This document shows, one piece after another, positions 37,527-45,868 of a stretch of DNA of 64,000 nucleotides. The notes under the pieces were generated by a model. That model made no database searches and was not told the DNA's origin. It worked only from the letters and a program-made list of their open reading frames with translations. Each line of letters begins with the position of its first letter. Position 1 is the stretch's first letter. Source of the stretch: Brevundimonas viscosa (lineage in GTDB: Bacteria; Pseudomonadota; Alphaproteobacteria; Caulobacterales; Caulobacteraceae); contig NZ_FOZV01000003.1 of NCBI RefSeq assembly GCF_900116065.1, positions 124,001-188,000 of the forward strand, read 5' to 3'. The position numbers were made by a program, and so were the translations under genes.

Positions 37527-38249
37527 ATGCGCGACGTTCGGATCGGCACCTCCGGCTGGGCCTACAAGGACTGGAACGGGCCGTTCTATCCGGATGAGGT
37601 GACGGCGGCCGGACGGCTGGCCTACATTTCGCGCCGCTTTCGCACGCTGGAGATCAACGCCAGCTTCTACCGCATGCCGACAGACAAGGCCGTGGCCGGG
37701 TGGCGCGAGCAGACGCCGGACGACTTCCTGTTCGCCTGGAAGGCCTCGAGGTTCATCACCCACAACAAGAAGCTGAAGGATCCGGGGGAGCCGCTGGCGT
37801 ACATGTTCGAACGGATCGCCGGACTGGGGCCGAAGACCGGGCCGATCCTGTTCCAGCTGCCGCCCAACCTGCATCGCAACGACGAACGGCTGGAAAGCTT
37901 TCTCGACGCCCTTCCGGCCGGGCGCCGCTACAGCGTCGAGTTCCGCCATCCGGGCTGGTACGCCGACGAGGTGCTGGAGATGCTGCGCCAACGGAACGTG
38001 GCGCTGTGCCTCTCGGACCATCACCATGCCCCCGCGCCGTGGGAGGCGACGGCGGACTTCGTCTATCTGCGCGGGCACGGCCCGGGCGGGCGCTATCACG
38101 GCCGCTATGGCGAGGCGGCGCTGCGGGACTGGGCGGCGGCGGTCCGGACGTGGCGCAAGGACCGCGAGGTGTTCGTCTACTTCGACAACGACATCAAGAG
38201 CGCCGCCCCGGCCGATGCGGACCAGCTGATCGGGCTGCTCGGCGCCTAG
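37527..38249 (+). CDS. DUF72-family protein
   Basis: This 240-residue protein has the TIM-barrel-like DUF72 signature: VRIGTSGWAYKDWNGPFYP, TLEINASFYRMPT, FAWKASRFITHNKKL, GPILFQLPPNLHRN, SVEFRHPGWY and VFVYFDNDIKS. DUF72 proteins are widespread; some are linked to nucleotide or cell-wall metabolism without firm biochemistry. Full length. Its TAG stop overlaps the convergent stop of the hydroxylase gene by four bases (CTAG). Confidence 0.9.
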   Translation: MRDVRIGTSGWAYKDWNGPFYPDEVTAAGRLAYISRRFRTLEINASFYRMPTDKAVAGWREQTPDDFLFAWKASRFITHNKKLKDPGEPLAYMFERIAGLGPKTGPILFQLPPNLHRNDERLESFLDALPAGRRYSVEFRHPGWYADEVLEMLRQRNVALCLSDHHHAPAPWEATADFVYLRGHGPGGRYHGRYGEAALRDWAAAVRTWRKDREVFVYFDNDIKSAAPADADQLIGLLGA

Positions 38250-39415
38250 CTCCAGGCCGCGACGGCGGGGGAGTAGGCGTCGAGGGATTCGAGCAGGGTG
38301 GAGACGAGGCGCTGCTCCTCCTCCGTCAGCTCGGGGCGCCAGATATCGAAGATCAGGACCACGCGGTTGCGGTCGCTCTGGTTGATCGCTTCATGTTCGA
38401 TCGTGTCGTCGAACACCCAGGCCTTGCCCTTCTCCCACTCCCTGACCTCGTTTCCGACGCGGAACCGGCAGTTGGGCGGGACGATCAGCGGGAGGTGGCA
38501 GATCAGGCGTGTGTTCACGGCCCCGGTATGCGGCCGGATGTGGGCGCCGGGCCTGAGCTGCGAGAACATCACCTGGGGCGAGCGGCCGGGCACGCGGCAC
38601 AGCGGGACGGACTCCAGCGCGGCCATGGTGCGCGGGCACTGTTCCGCCGCCGGCGTCGGCGCCCCGTTGACCAGGAAGCAGGAGCTCCAGTCCATGCTGT
38701 CGATCAGCGGGTAGTCTTTCTGGCTGGGCAGATCGGGTATGGTCTTCAGGTAGGGCGAAAACCGCTCGTCCCCGGCCAGCAGCTGCTCGAGCTCGGCCGT
38801 GATGGCGTCCGTCTCCGCCTCCAGCGCTTCCAGCCAGGGGAACATCTCCCGCGGAAAGAACTGCACATGGGGCAGCTCGGGGAGGAAGAAGTTGCGAGGC
38901 TGCTGGAAGTAGGCCGTCTTCTTGCCGCTGGCGAGATCCAGCGCCTGACTGAATCTCGGGCTGGAGGTCGTCTCGTCGTAGCCGGCCGCGGCCAGGTCGC
39001 GGCGCAGGTGGCTGAAAAGATCGCGGGTCAGTCCGTCCTGAACCTGCCGGGCGCGGCGCACCCCGTCCTGAATGTCGGGAGGCAAATCGGTGCGGCCCTC
39101 GCCGAACTCGCGAACCGCGCGATAGAAGATGCTGGCTTCCCGGTTGGCCTGGCGCGCCCCGAGCAGGTCGGCCTTCAGAAGGCAGGCCCGGAGATTGCCC
39201 GGCTCGAGCTGCAGGGCTTCATCGACCGCTCGTTCAGCCTCGTCCCGGCGGCCGAGCCGGGCCAGGGCCCAGCCCCAGACCGACAGGATGGCGGCGTTCG
39301 TCTCGCCGCGGGAAACGGCGGGCTCCAGCAGCGATCGGGCTTCTTCCCACGCGCCCTTCTGGAGGGCGGCGACCGCGCGATCCGCGGCGGAGGGCTGGGC
39401 CGGCGAAGCTGACAT
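38246..39415 (-). CDS. TPR protein with aspartyl/asparaginyl beta-hydroxylase domain
   Basis: This 389-residue protein has N-terminal TPR-type helices at about 10-90 (AILSVWGWALARLGRRDEAE) and a C-terminal cupin-like hydroxylase domain at about 215-370. The iron and 2-oxoglutarate site is seen as QLRPGAHIRPHTGAVNTRLI, with the first histidine and the arginine, and DDTIEHEAINQSDRNRVV, with the distal histidine. Family members hydroxylate Asp or Asn side chains in proteins or peptides; LpxO-like lipid hydroxylases are the other option. No signal peptide is seen, so it acts in the cytosol. The target is unknown. Confidence 0.85.
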   Translation of the reverse strand: MSASPAQPSAADRAVAALQKGAWEEARSLLEPAVSRGETNAAILSVWGWALARLGRRDEAERAVDEALQLEPGNLRACLLKADLLGARQANREASIFYRAVREFGEGRTDLPPDIQDGVRRARQVQDGLTRDLFSHLRRDLAAAGYDETTSSPRFSQALDLASGKKTAYFQQPRNFFLPELPHVQFFPREMFPWLEALEAETDAITAELEQLLAGDERFSPYLKTIPDLPSQKDYPLIDSMDWSSCFLVNGAPTPAAEQCPRTMAALESVPLCRVPGRSPQVMFSQLRPGAHIRPHTGAVNTRLICHLPLIVPPNCRFRVGNEVREWEKGKAWVFDDTIEHEAINQSDRNRVVLIFDIWRPELTEEEQRLVSTLLESLDAYSPAVAAWS

Positions 39416-39500
39416 GACGACTCCCTATCCGCAGGCCTGTCGATCCTCAAGGCGTCGGACAGATTTCGCCCGCCGCGGGTTCCTGATAGGCCTTGGCCCC

Positions 39501-40679
39501 ATGCTGCTCCCCTTCTTCACCGCCCTGCGCGACGCCAAGGTGCCGGTGTCGATGAAGGAATGGCTCCATCTGATGGAGGCCATGGACCGCGGCCTGGCCG
39601 GCGGTCGGGTGGAGGATTTCTATCACTTGTCGCGGGCGGTGCTGGTCAAGGACGAGAAACACTACGACCGCTTCGACCAGGTGTTCGGCAAGGTGTTCGC
39701 CGGGGTCGAGACCGTGGGCGCGGGCGAGGACCTGACCACCGACATCCCGGAAGACTGGCTGCGGCTGCTGACCGAGAAATACCTGAGCGACGAGGAGAAG
39801 GCGCAGATCGAGGCGCTGGGCGGGTTCGACAGGCTGATGGAGACGCTGAAGCAGCGGCTCGAGGAGCAGAAGGGCCGCCACGAGGGCGGGAACAAGTGGA
39901 TCGGCACCGGCGGGACCAGCCCGTTCGGACACGGCGGCTACAATCCGGAAGGCGTGCGCATCGGCGGACCGGGGCGGCAGGGTCGGGCGGTGAAGGTGTG
40001 GGAGAAGCGCGAGTACCGGAACCTCGACGACCAGGTCGAACTGGGGACGCGCAACATCAAGGTGGCGCTGCGCCGCCTGCGCCGGTTCGCGCGGCAGGGG
40101 GCGGCCGACGAGCTGGACATCGACGCCACCATCGACGGCACGGCGCGTCAGGGCTGGCTGGACATCCACATGCGGCCGGAGCGGCGCAACACCATCAAGG
40201 TGCTGCTGTTCCTCGACATCGGCGGGTCGATGGATGCCCATGTGAAGATGTGCGAGGAGCTGTTCTCGGCCGCCCGGACCGAGTTCAGGCATCTGGAATT
40301 CTTCTACTTCCACAACTGCCTCTACGAGGGGGTGTGGAAGGACAACCGGCGCCGGCACACCGAGAAGATCCCGACCTGGGACCTGCTGCACAAATACCCC
40401 GCCGACTGGCGCGCCCTCTTCGTCGGCGACGCGACCATGAGCCCCTACGAGGTGACCATGCCCGGCGGCTCGGTCGAGCACTGGAACGAGGAGGCCGGGG
40501 CGGTGTGGCTGAAGCGGGCCACCCAGCAGTGGGACCGGGTGGCGTGGCTGAATCCCGCGCCGGAGCGGTACTGGGGTTATTCGCCCTCGGTGGGCCTGAT
40601 CCGCGAGCTGGTGGACGAACGGATGTATCCGTTGACGCTGGAGGGGCTCGAGCGAGCGATGCGGGCGCTGGCGAAATGA
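39501..40679 (+). CDS. VWA-domain protein, CoxE-like
   Basis: This 392-residue protein begins MLLPFFTALRDAKVPVSMKE, typical of CoxE-type VWA proteins. It has a glycine-rich linker near 135-160 (GTGGTSPFGHGGYNPEG) and a von Willebrand factor A domain from about 230. The metal-site motif reads FLDIGGSMDAH, close to the DxSxS pattern. It ends with NPAPERYWGYSPSV. Such proteins usually act with a MoxR-type AAA ATPase encoded next door; none lies on either side here. Start ATG 39501; the frame is open upstream into the hydroxylase region, which is not credible coding. Confidence 0.88.
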   Translation: MLLPFFTALRDAKVPVSMKEWLHLMEAMDRGLAGGRVEDFYHLSRAVLVKDEKHYDRFDQVFGKVFAGVETVGAGEDLTTDIPEDWLRLLTEKYLSDEEKAQIEALGGFDRLMETLKQRLEEQKGRHEGGNKWIGTGGTSPFGHGGYNPEGVRIGGPGRQGRAVKVWEKREYRNLDDQVELGTRNIKVALRRLRRFARQGAADELDIDATIDGTARQGWLDIHMRPERRNTIKVLLFLDIGGSMDAHVKMCEELFSAARTEFRHLEFFYFHNCLYEGVWKDNRRRHTEKIPTWDLLHKYPADWRALFVGDATMSPYEVTMPGGSVEHWNEEAGAVWLKRATQQWDRVAWLNPAPERYWGYSPSVGLIRELVDERMYPLTLEGLERAMRALAK

Positions 40680-40711
40680 GCTAGGCTGTCACCCGCCACA
40701 GGAGGACGCCC

Positions 40712-41224
40712 ATGCTCGCCGCCGTCATCGCCGTGCTGCTGCAGCAGGCTTCCCCGGCGGCCGCGGACGAGGTGGTCTGGTCGGAGCCGCAGTCCGCAGC
40801 CCCCGTCGTCGCCGAGGCTCCCCCGCCGCCGATCCCGGACTCGGCGCGGACCGATCCCTACGGCTACGAGCGGGCGCAGTGCAGCCCGCTTATCCGCAGC
40901 GCCGGGGAGACGCTGGAGGCGTGTCAGGCGCGGGTCCGAACGGTGCTGGCCGCACATCTCGGCGAGGCCCTGCCGGCAGGCCTGGCTCCGGGCCCGGCGA
41001 CCGACGCCTGCCGGCAGGAGGCCGAAGGCGACCGCTACGGCCTGCAGTGCGGCGCGCCTTCGCGAAGCGGCCGCGCATCGGCGGTGCTCGACGAGCGCAT
41101 CTGCGAGACCCGCCCGCGCGCGCAACCCGGGGGCGGAGTGGTCTGGGAGGAGCAATGCCGCCCCGCCAGCCGCCGCGACGAAAGGGACGAGGGCCTGACG
41201 ATCCGCTGGGGCGAGCGGGACTGA
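40712..41224 (+). CDS. secreted protein of unknown function
   Basis: This 170-residue protein starts with a short signal peptide (MLAAVIAVLLQQASPAAA), followed by a Pro/Ala-rich linker. The domain then contains six cysteines (QCSPL, EACQAR, DACRQE, LQCGAP, RICETR, EQCRPA), which suggests three disulfides in the periplasm. I recognise no family. GGAGG lies eight bases before ATG 40712. It is 32 bases after the VWA gene on the same strand and may share its transcript, and it ends just before a convergent hairpin terminator. Confidence 0.7.
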   Translation: MLAAVIAVLLQQASPAAADEVVWSEPQSAAPVVAEAPPPPIPDSARTDPYGYERAQCSPLIRSAGETLEACQARVRTVLAAHLGEALPAGLAPGPATDACRQEAEGDRYGLQCGAPSRSGRASAVLDERICETRPRAQPGGGVVWEEQCRPASRRDERDEGLTIRWGERD

Positions 41225-41233
41225 TCCGGACAT

Positions 41234-41271
41234 ACGAACGCCGCCCACCGGACCGGCGGGCGGCGCTTCGT
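41234..41271. terminator. bidirectional hairpin terminator
   Basis: CGCCGCCC (41239-41246) pairs with GGGCGGCG (41258-41265), extended by ACGAA (41234-41238) with TTCGT (41267-41271) past a one-base bulge. It sits between the convergent secreted-protein and CsbD genes and could end both transcripts. T tracts are weak on both sides. Confidence 0.5.
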
Positions 41272-41285
41272 TCGTTCGTCCGAGG

Positions 41286-41471
41286 TTAGTGGCGCTTGTC
41301 GTCGCGCAGGGCGTCCTTCACGCCGCCGACGGCGTTCTGGACCTTGCCTTCGACCTGGTCCGCCTTGCCCTCGGTCTTCATCTTCTCGTCGCCGGTGATG
41401 TCGCCGGCGGTTTCCTTCATCTTGCCGCCCATCTGCTTGGCGGAACCCTCGATACGGTCGTGGTCGGGCAT
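41286..41471 (-). CDS. CsbD-family stress protein
   Basis: This 61-residue protein is a CsbD-like small hydrophilic protein: RIEGSAKQMGGKMKETAGD, then GKADQVEGKVQNAVGGVKDA. Its repeated lysine-glycine helices are typical. CsbD proteins are induced by general stress in many bacteria and have no known biochemical activity. AGGGAGGCTCCC lies directly upstream of ATG 41471 and serves as ribosome site. It is monocistronic. Confidence 0.9.
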   Translation of the reverse strand: MPDHDRIEGSAKQMGGKMKETAGDITGDEKMKTEGKADQVEGKVQNAVGGVKDALRDDKRH

Positions 41472-41555
41472 GGGAGCCTCCCTCTGACTGCGTCTTCGAC
41501 ATGAAGGCGCTTCGGGAGGGCAACGGCCGCGGACAACACCCGTTCCGTCGAAGGC

Positions 41556-42008
41556 TCAGGCGCGATGTCGCAGCAAGGCCGCCACCGCCCAGGCGTGGGC
41601 GTCGTGGCGAAGCTTTTGCAGCGCGGCCCCCGGCGCCAGCCAGACCAGTTCGTGATCGGCCTCGATCTTGGCGGCGGGGTCCAGCGAGAGGCGTTCGGCG
41701 ATCCAGAAGCCGCCCGTGTTGTTGAGCGGCTCTCCGTCGGAGCGGCGGAAGAACTGGGCGGCCTCGCCGAGCCGCTCGACGGGTCGGACGGTCATGCCGG
41801 TCTCCTCGAGGAACTCCCGGACCAGCGCCTGCTCCTCGGTTTCCTCGCCGTCGATCGCCCCACCCGGCAGGTCGTAGTAGCTGCGGTCGCCGCGGTCGAC
41901 CCGGACGCAGGCCAGATGCGTTTCGTGAACGACAAGACCGAAGGCGGTGGGCCGGATCGGGTAGTCGAGCCCCTGCTCGGGCGTTCCGAACTGGAGCCGC
42001 GGTCGCAT
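41556..42008 (-). CDS. NUDIX hydrolase
   Basis: This 150-residue protein has a complete NUDIX box, GGAIDGEETEEQALVREFLE followed by ETGM, with the metal-binding REFLEE intact. The fold starts with FGLVVHETHLACVRVDRG and ends with HAWAVAALLRHRA. It hydrolyses a nucleoside diphosphate linked to another group; the substrate is unknown. Its ATG shares one base with the stop of the receiver-kinase gene (TGATG). It is therefore the last gene of the signalling operon, which is an unusual place for a NUDIX enzyme. Confidence 0.88.
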   Translation of the reverse strand: MRPRLQFGTPEQGLDYPIRPTAFGLVVHETHLACVRVDRGDRSYYDLPGGAIDGEETEEQALVREFLEETGMTVRPVERLGEAAQFFRRSDGEPLNNTGGFWIAERLSLDPAAKIEADHELVWLAPGAALQKLRHDAHAWAVAALLRHRA

Positions 42009-43054
42009 CAGAGGTCGAAGGCGAGCCGCGCCCGCACACCCTTGTGCGCCGGATCGAACTCCACAGCCGAGCGCAGACCGGCCGCCATGGCGGAGATGAT
42101 CTTCCCGCCCAGGCCGGTGCCCTTGGGCTTGCCGTCGCCCATGCCCGGGCCGTCGTCCTCGACCGTCAGCAGGGCGCGGTCTGCGCCGTCCGCCTCGAGA
42201 ATGACGCGGATTTCGCCGCCCTCCCCCGGCGCATAGGCGTATTTGGCGGCGTTGGTGACAAGCTCGGTGACCACCACGCCGAGCGAGACCGCCTGGTCGG
42301 TGGAGACGCGCATCGGTTCGGCGCGAAGCACGATCCTCGGAGAGCCGGCGTCGGGCCCGAGCGACTTGTCCAGCTCGTCGATCAGGCCTTCGAGGTATTC
42401 GTCCAGCGCGACCGAGGCCATGTCGCCGGAGGTGTACAGGCGGCGGTGGACGTGGGCGACGGCCTCGATGCGAGCCTGCGACTCGCGCAGGGCCGCGCGG
42501 GCGCCCTCGTCGGTCAGGTGGCGCAGCTGCAGCGACATGAAGCTGGAGACCAGTTGCAGCGAGTTGCCGACGCGGTGATTGACCTCGCGCAGCATGGCTT
42601 CGGCGCGGTCCCGGGCGAGACGGATCTGCTCCTGGGCCTCCTCGTTCGCCCGGCGGAGACGGCGGGCCTGCAGCGCATGCTCGAGGGCGTTGCGAAGCAG
42701 GGCGGTGAAATCCTCGGAAACGTCCTTGATCACATAGTCAGCGGCCCCGGCGCGAAGGGCGGCGACGGCGATGCGGCCCTCCTGGGCGCCGGTGACGTAG
42801 ACCACCGGCGGCGGATCCGGCAGGGCGACGATGTCCGGAAGCACCTCGAGGCCTTCACGGCCGGGCATGTAGTGATCGAGCGCGACGACGTCGAAGGCGG
42901 CCGGGGCCGCGGCAAGGATATCGAGCCCCGCGTCGCCGTCGGGCGCGCAGGTGACGACGTAGCCGTGTCGCCCCAGCTCCTTCTCGACCAGCCGCGACAG
43001 GCCGCGGTCGTCATCGATATAGAGCAGGCGGATGACTTCCCCGGGGGCCTTCAC
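42008..43054 (-). CDS. receiver domain fused to an HWE/HisKA_2 histidine kinase
   Basis: This 348-residue cytosolic protein has an N-terminal receiver (Asp60 in [13 protein letters not shown], lysine in [10 protein letters not shown]), a coiled-coil linker (about 118-150), and a HisKA_2 dimerisation domain. The phospho-histidine is near 161 in [19 protein letters not shown]. An HATPase_c domain follows ([33 protein letters not shown]). It can accept phosphate on its receiver and signal through its own kinase. Kinases of this class often act on the general stress response, but no PhyR or NepR gene is in this window. It overlaps its neighbours at both ends. Confidence 0.9.
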   Translation of the reverse strand: MKAPGEVIRLLYIDDDRGLSRLVEKELGRHGYVVTCAPDGDAGLDILAAAPAAFDVVALDHYMPGREGLEVLPDIVALPDPPPVVYVTGAQEGRIAVAALRAGAADYVIKDVSEDFTALLRNALEHALQARRLRRANEEAQEQIRLARDRAEAMLREVNHRVGNSLQLVSSFMSLQLRHLTDEGARAALRESQARIEAVAHVHRRLYTSGDMASVALDEYLEGLIDELDKSLGPDAGSPRIVLRAEPMRVSTDQAVSLGVVVTELVTNAAKYAYAPGEGGEIRVILEADGADRALLTVEDDGPGMGDGKPKGTGLGGKIISAMAAGLRSAVEFDPAHKGVRARLAFDL

Positions 43055-43476
43055 TCGATTTCCGGCGCCTGCATCACCGACAGGAAAAGCCCGAGCTGGC
43101 GAATGGCTCCCGCAAAGCTTTCGTAGTCGACCGGCTTGGTGATGTAGACGTTGCAGCCGAGGTCGTAGCAGCGCTGGATCTCGAGCTTGTCGTCGGTGGT
43201 GGTCAGGACCACGACGGGGGCGCGGTGCAGTCGCTCGTCGTTCTTCACCCGCGCAAGGATGTCGGTGCCGGACATGTCGGGCAGGTTCAGGTCGAGCAGG
43301 ATGAGCAGCGGACCGTTCTGGCGGACCTCCTCGCTGAACAGGAACTCCAGCGCCGCGCCGCCCTCGTCGAAGTGGACGATCTCATTGGCGATGTTGGCGC
43401 GCCGGATGTTCTTCTCGATCAGCTTGGCGTGGCCGAGATCGTCCTCGACCATCACGATCTTCACGGATGCGCTCAT
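43051..43476 (-). CDS. single-domain response regulator, Rcp1-like
   Basis: This 141-residue protein is a receiver without output domain. The acidic pair is in [15 protein letters not shown], the phospho-aspartate is Asp62 in [11 protein letters not shown], and the conserved lysine is in [11 protein letters not shown]. The extra segment [14 protein letters not shown] before the aspartate strand is typical of the phytochrome-partner Rcp1 subfamily. It overlaps the kinase genes on either side by four bases (ATGA in both cases) and could shuttle phosphate between them. Confidence 0.92.
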   Translation of the reverse strand: MSASVKIVMVEDDLGHAKLIEKNIRRANIANEIVHFDEGGAALEFLFSEEVRQNGPLLILLDLNLPDMSGTDILARVKNDERLHRAPVVVLTTTDDKLEIQRCYDLGCNVYITKPVDYESFAGAIRQLGLFLSVMQAPEIE

Positions 43477-45002
43477 GCGTAGTCTCCGGGCTCGGCGAGG
43501 TTCAGGCGTTTGGGGAATTTCAGGATGAATGTCGAGCCCCGCCCAAGCTCCGACTCCAGCGTGATCTCGCCGCCGAGGCGTCGAACGCTGTTGCGGACGA
43601 AGGCGAGGCCGAGGCCTTCGCCGGGACGGTCCTGCCGGCCGGAGCGGCGGAACAGCTCGAAGATGCGCTCATGGTCGCGATCGGAGATGCCGCGGCCGTT
43701 GTCGGCCACCCGATAGACGACCCGCCCCGCTTCCTCCGCGCCCGAGACCACGATCCGGCCCGGCCGCGAGCGGTCGAGATACTTGACGGCGTTATCGATC
43801 AGGTTGCCGAAGACCTGCTCGACCGAAAGCCGGTCGCTCTCCAGCCACGGCAGGGGCTCCACGACGATCTCGGCCGAGGCGGCCTCGGTCTGGTGGCGGA
43901 CGCTGGCGGCGATGCCCTCGACCATGCGGGTCATGTCGAGGCTCTCGACCACCAAGGCGCGCCGGCCTTCGCGCGACAGCCGCAGGATGGCGTTGATCAG
44001 CCGGTCCATCTTCTCGGTCGAGGCGCGGATGAAGCCGATCGCCTCCGGCACGTCCTCGCGCACCGCCACGACGGCGTCGGGGTCGAGGGTCTTCGGCGCG
44101 CGCTGCTCGATGGCGGCGACCTGCCGGTCCAGCGCCTTGTTGGCCTGCTCCAGTTCGGACGTGTAGCCCATGACGTTGACCAGCGGCGCCCGCAGATCGT
44201 GGCTGACGATGTAGGCGAAGCGCTGGATCTCCTCGTTGGCCCGGGTGAGGTCGGCGGTGCGGTCGCGAACCTTGCTCTCGAGACTGGCGTTCAGCGCGGC
44301 GATGGCGTCGCGGGCCTGCTGGATCTCGAGCACGTAGCGGCGCACCAGCCAGGCGCTGACGCCTGCAAGGATGATGATCACCAGGGCGCCGAGGGCGTTG
44401 GCCGCGACGGTCACCGCGCCGGCCCACTCGGTCTGGCGGGTGCGGAACTGGAGGCGCGTCTCGAGGATCTCGTCGATGACGGCGATCTCCGCGCGCATGC
44501 CGTCCATGAGGACCTTGCCCCGGCCCCCGCGGACGAGGGCGACCGCCTCGCCGATACGGCCGGTGCGGGCCAGCAGGACGGTGCGATCCATGAGCGGCAG
44601 CCGCTCGTCGGAGAGTTCCCGGATCCGCTCCATGCGGGGACCGAGGTCGGGGTCGCCGAGGGTCTGCACGGCCAGGTCGTCAAACAGTTGCGGCAGCTCG
44701 CGCCGCGCCTCCTCGTGCACCGCCAGGTAGTCGGCGCGGCCGGTCAGCATGAAGCCGCGCTGCCCGGTCTCGGCATCGACCAGTCGGGTCAGCAGGCGCT
44801 GCGACAGCATCCGGGTCTGCTGGGTCTGGTCGACGGTGTCATTGAACTCGGCGGTCCGGCGTATAAGCACGAACACGGCGATGTTGATCGCCAGCAGCAG
44901 AACGATAGCCGCGGTCAGGAGGGCGGCGATTCGGCGGCCGAGGCCCGGCGTGCGCAGGAAGCGGCCCAGGGCCCGGAGGGTGTCGCGCGGCGCCGAAAAC
45001 AT
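43473..45002 (-). CDS. CHASE3-domain sensor histidine kinase
   Basis: This 509-residue kinase has a first membrane helix at about 26-48, a periplasmic CHASE3 domain (RMLSQRLLTRLVDAETGQRG with GFMLTGRADYL), and a second helix at about 203-222. Next come a coiled-coil linker, a HisKA domain with the histidine near 265 (YIVSHDLRAPLVNVMGYT), and an HATPase_c domain (FGNLIDNAVKYLD, DNGRGIS, GEGLGLAFVRN). It opens the signalling operon and probably phosphorylates the receiver encoded next. The CHASE3 ligand is unknown. Confidence 0.92.
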   Translation of the reverse strand: MFSAPRDTLRALGRFLRTPGLGRRIAALLTAAIVLLLAINIAVFVLIRRTAEFNDTVDQTQQTRMLSQRLLTRLVDAETGQRGFMLTGRADYLAVHEEARRELPQLFDDLAVQTLGDPDLGPRMERIRELSDERLPLMDRTVLLARTGRIGEAVALVRGGRGKVLMDGMRAEIAVIDEILETRLQFRTRQTEWAGAVTVAANALGALVIIILAGVSAWLVRRYVLEIQQARDAIAALNASLESKVRDRTADLTRANEEIQRFAYIVSHDLRAPLVNVMGYTSELEQANKALDRQVAAIEQRAPKTLDPDAVVAVREDVPEAIGFIRASTEKMDRLINAILRLSREGRRALVVESLDMTRMVEGIAASVRHQTEAASAEIVVEPLPWLESDRLSVEQVFGNLIDNAVKYLDRSRPGRIVVSGAEEAGRVVYRVADNGRGISDRDHERIFELFRRSGRQDRPGEGLGLAFVRNSVRRLGGEITLESELGRGSTFILKFPKRLNLAEPGDYA

Positions 45003-45121
45003 CGGGCGGGAGCATTAGCGGGGGGATCGCCCCTGTCCAGTCGCGTGCCGGGAGAAACCCCCTTCGCTGTCCGGTTTTAGGGTAAAGGATGGGGCCGGTT
45101 CTCTGACGGGGGAGGAGGCGT

Positions 45122-45832
45122 ATGGTCTGGTGGTGGTGGATCGCGCCCGCGATCGTGGGCCTGCTGGGGCTGGCCCTCCTGCTGAAGGGGCTGGCGGCCC
45201 TCTTCCGCGGCCGGTTGGTGGGCGGCCTGCTGGGCGGCGGCGCGGGCGCGGCCCTGATGGCGGCCGCGACCATCGCCGGGCTGCTGGCGCTGGACGTGCA
45301 GACCTACGCGCGCCTGACCTACGAACGGCCGGTGGCGACGGTACAGATCCGCCAGCTGGGCCCGCAGTATTTCGAGGCGACGGTGATCCAGCCGGATCGC
45401 GGCGAGGACATGCCGGCGGCCGCCAACCTGTATCCGCTGCACGGGGACGAATGGCGCATCGAGGCGCAGGTGCTGAAGTGGAAGCCCTGGGCCAATGTGC
45501 TGGGGCTGGATTCGCAGTACCGGCTGGACCGGCTGTCGGGCCGCTACCGCTCGATCGAGCAGGAGATCAACGCCGAGCGCAGCGTGCATCCGCTGTCGGG
45601 CGGGGACGCCGGGCCCGACTGGCTGCCGTGGCGGCTGGACGCCTGGACGCTGGCGCGCCGCCACCGGCGCTACATCGACGCGGTCGACACCCTGTACGGG
45701 GGCGCCGCCTATATGCCGATGGCCGACGGGGCCCGCTATGAGGTGTGGATCACCCAGTCGGGCCTGATCGCCCGTCCCGCCAACGATGCGGCGCGGGCGG
45801 CCTCGGCGGGCGGCTGGACGGAGGCGAACTAG
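45122..45832 (+). CDS. membrane-anchored protein of unknown function
   Basis: This 236-residue protein has two N-terminal membrane helices (about 5-27 and 35-58, MVWWWWIAPAIVGLLGLALL and the Gly/Ala-rich second helix). A soluble domain of about 170 residues follows, with VATVQIRQLGPQYFEATVI, WKPWANVLGLDSQYRLDRLS and YEVWITQSGLIARP. The order suggests a periplasmic or cytosolic beta-rich domain on a two-helix anchor. Similar proteins are sometimes labelled efflux-related without evidence. It stands alone between the signalling operon and flhA. Confidence 0.75.
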   Translation: MVWWWWIAPAIVGLLGLALLLKGLAALFRGRLVGGLLGGGAGAALMAAATIAGLLALDVQTYARLTYERPVATVQIRQLGPQYFEATVIQPDRGEDMPAAANLYPLHGDEWRIEAQVLKWKPWANVLGLDSQYRLDRLSGRYRSIEQEINAERSVHPLSGGDAGPDWLPWRLDAWTLARRHRRYIDAVDTLYGGAAYMPMADGARYEVWITQSGLIARPANDAARAASAGGWTEAN

Positions 45833-45868
45833 CGGCCCGTCGTCCACCCGCGAGGCGGGAAGGCGGCG

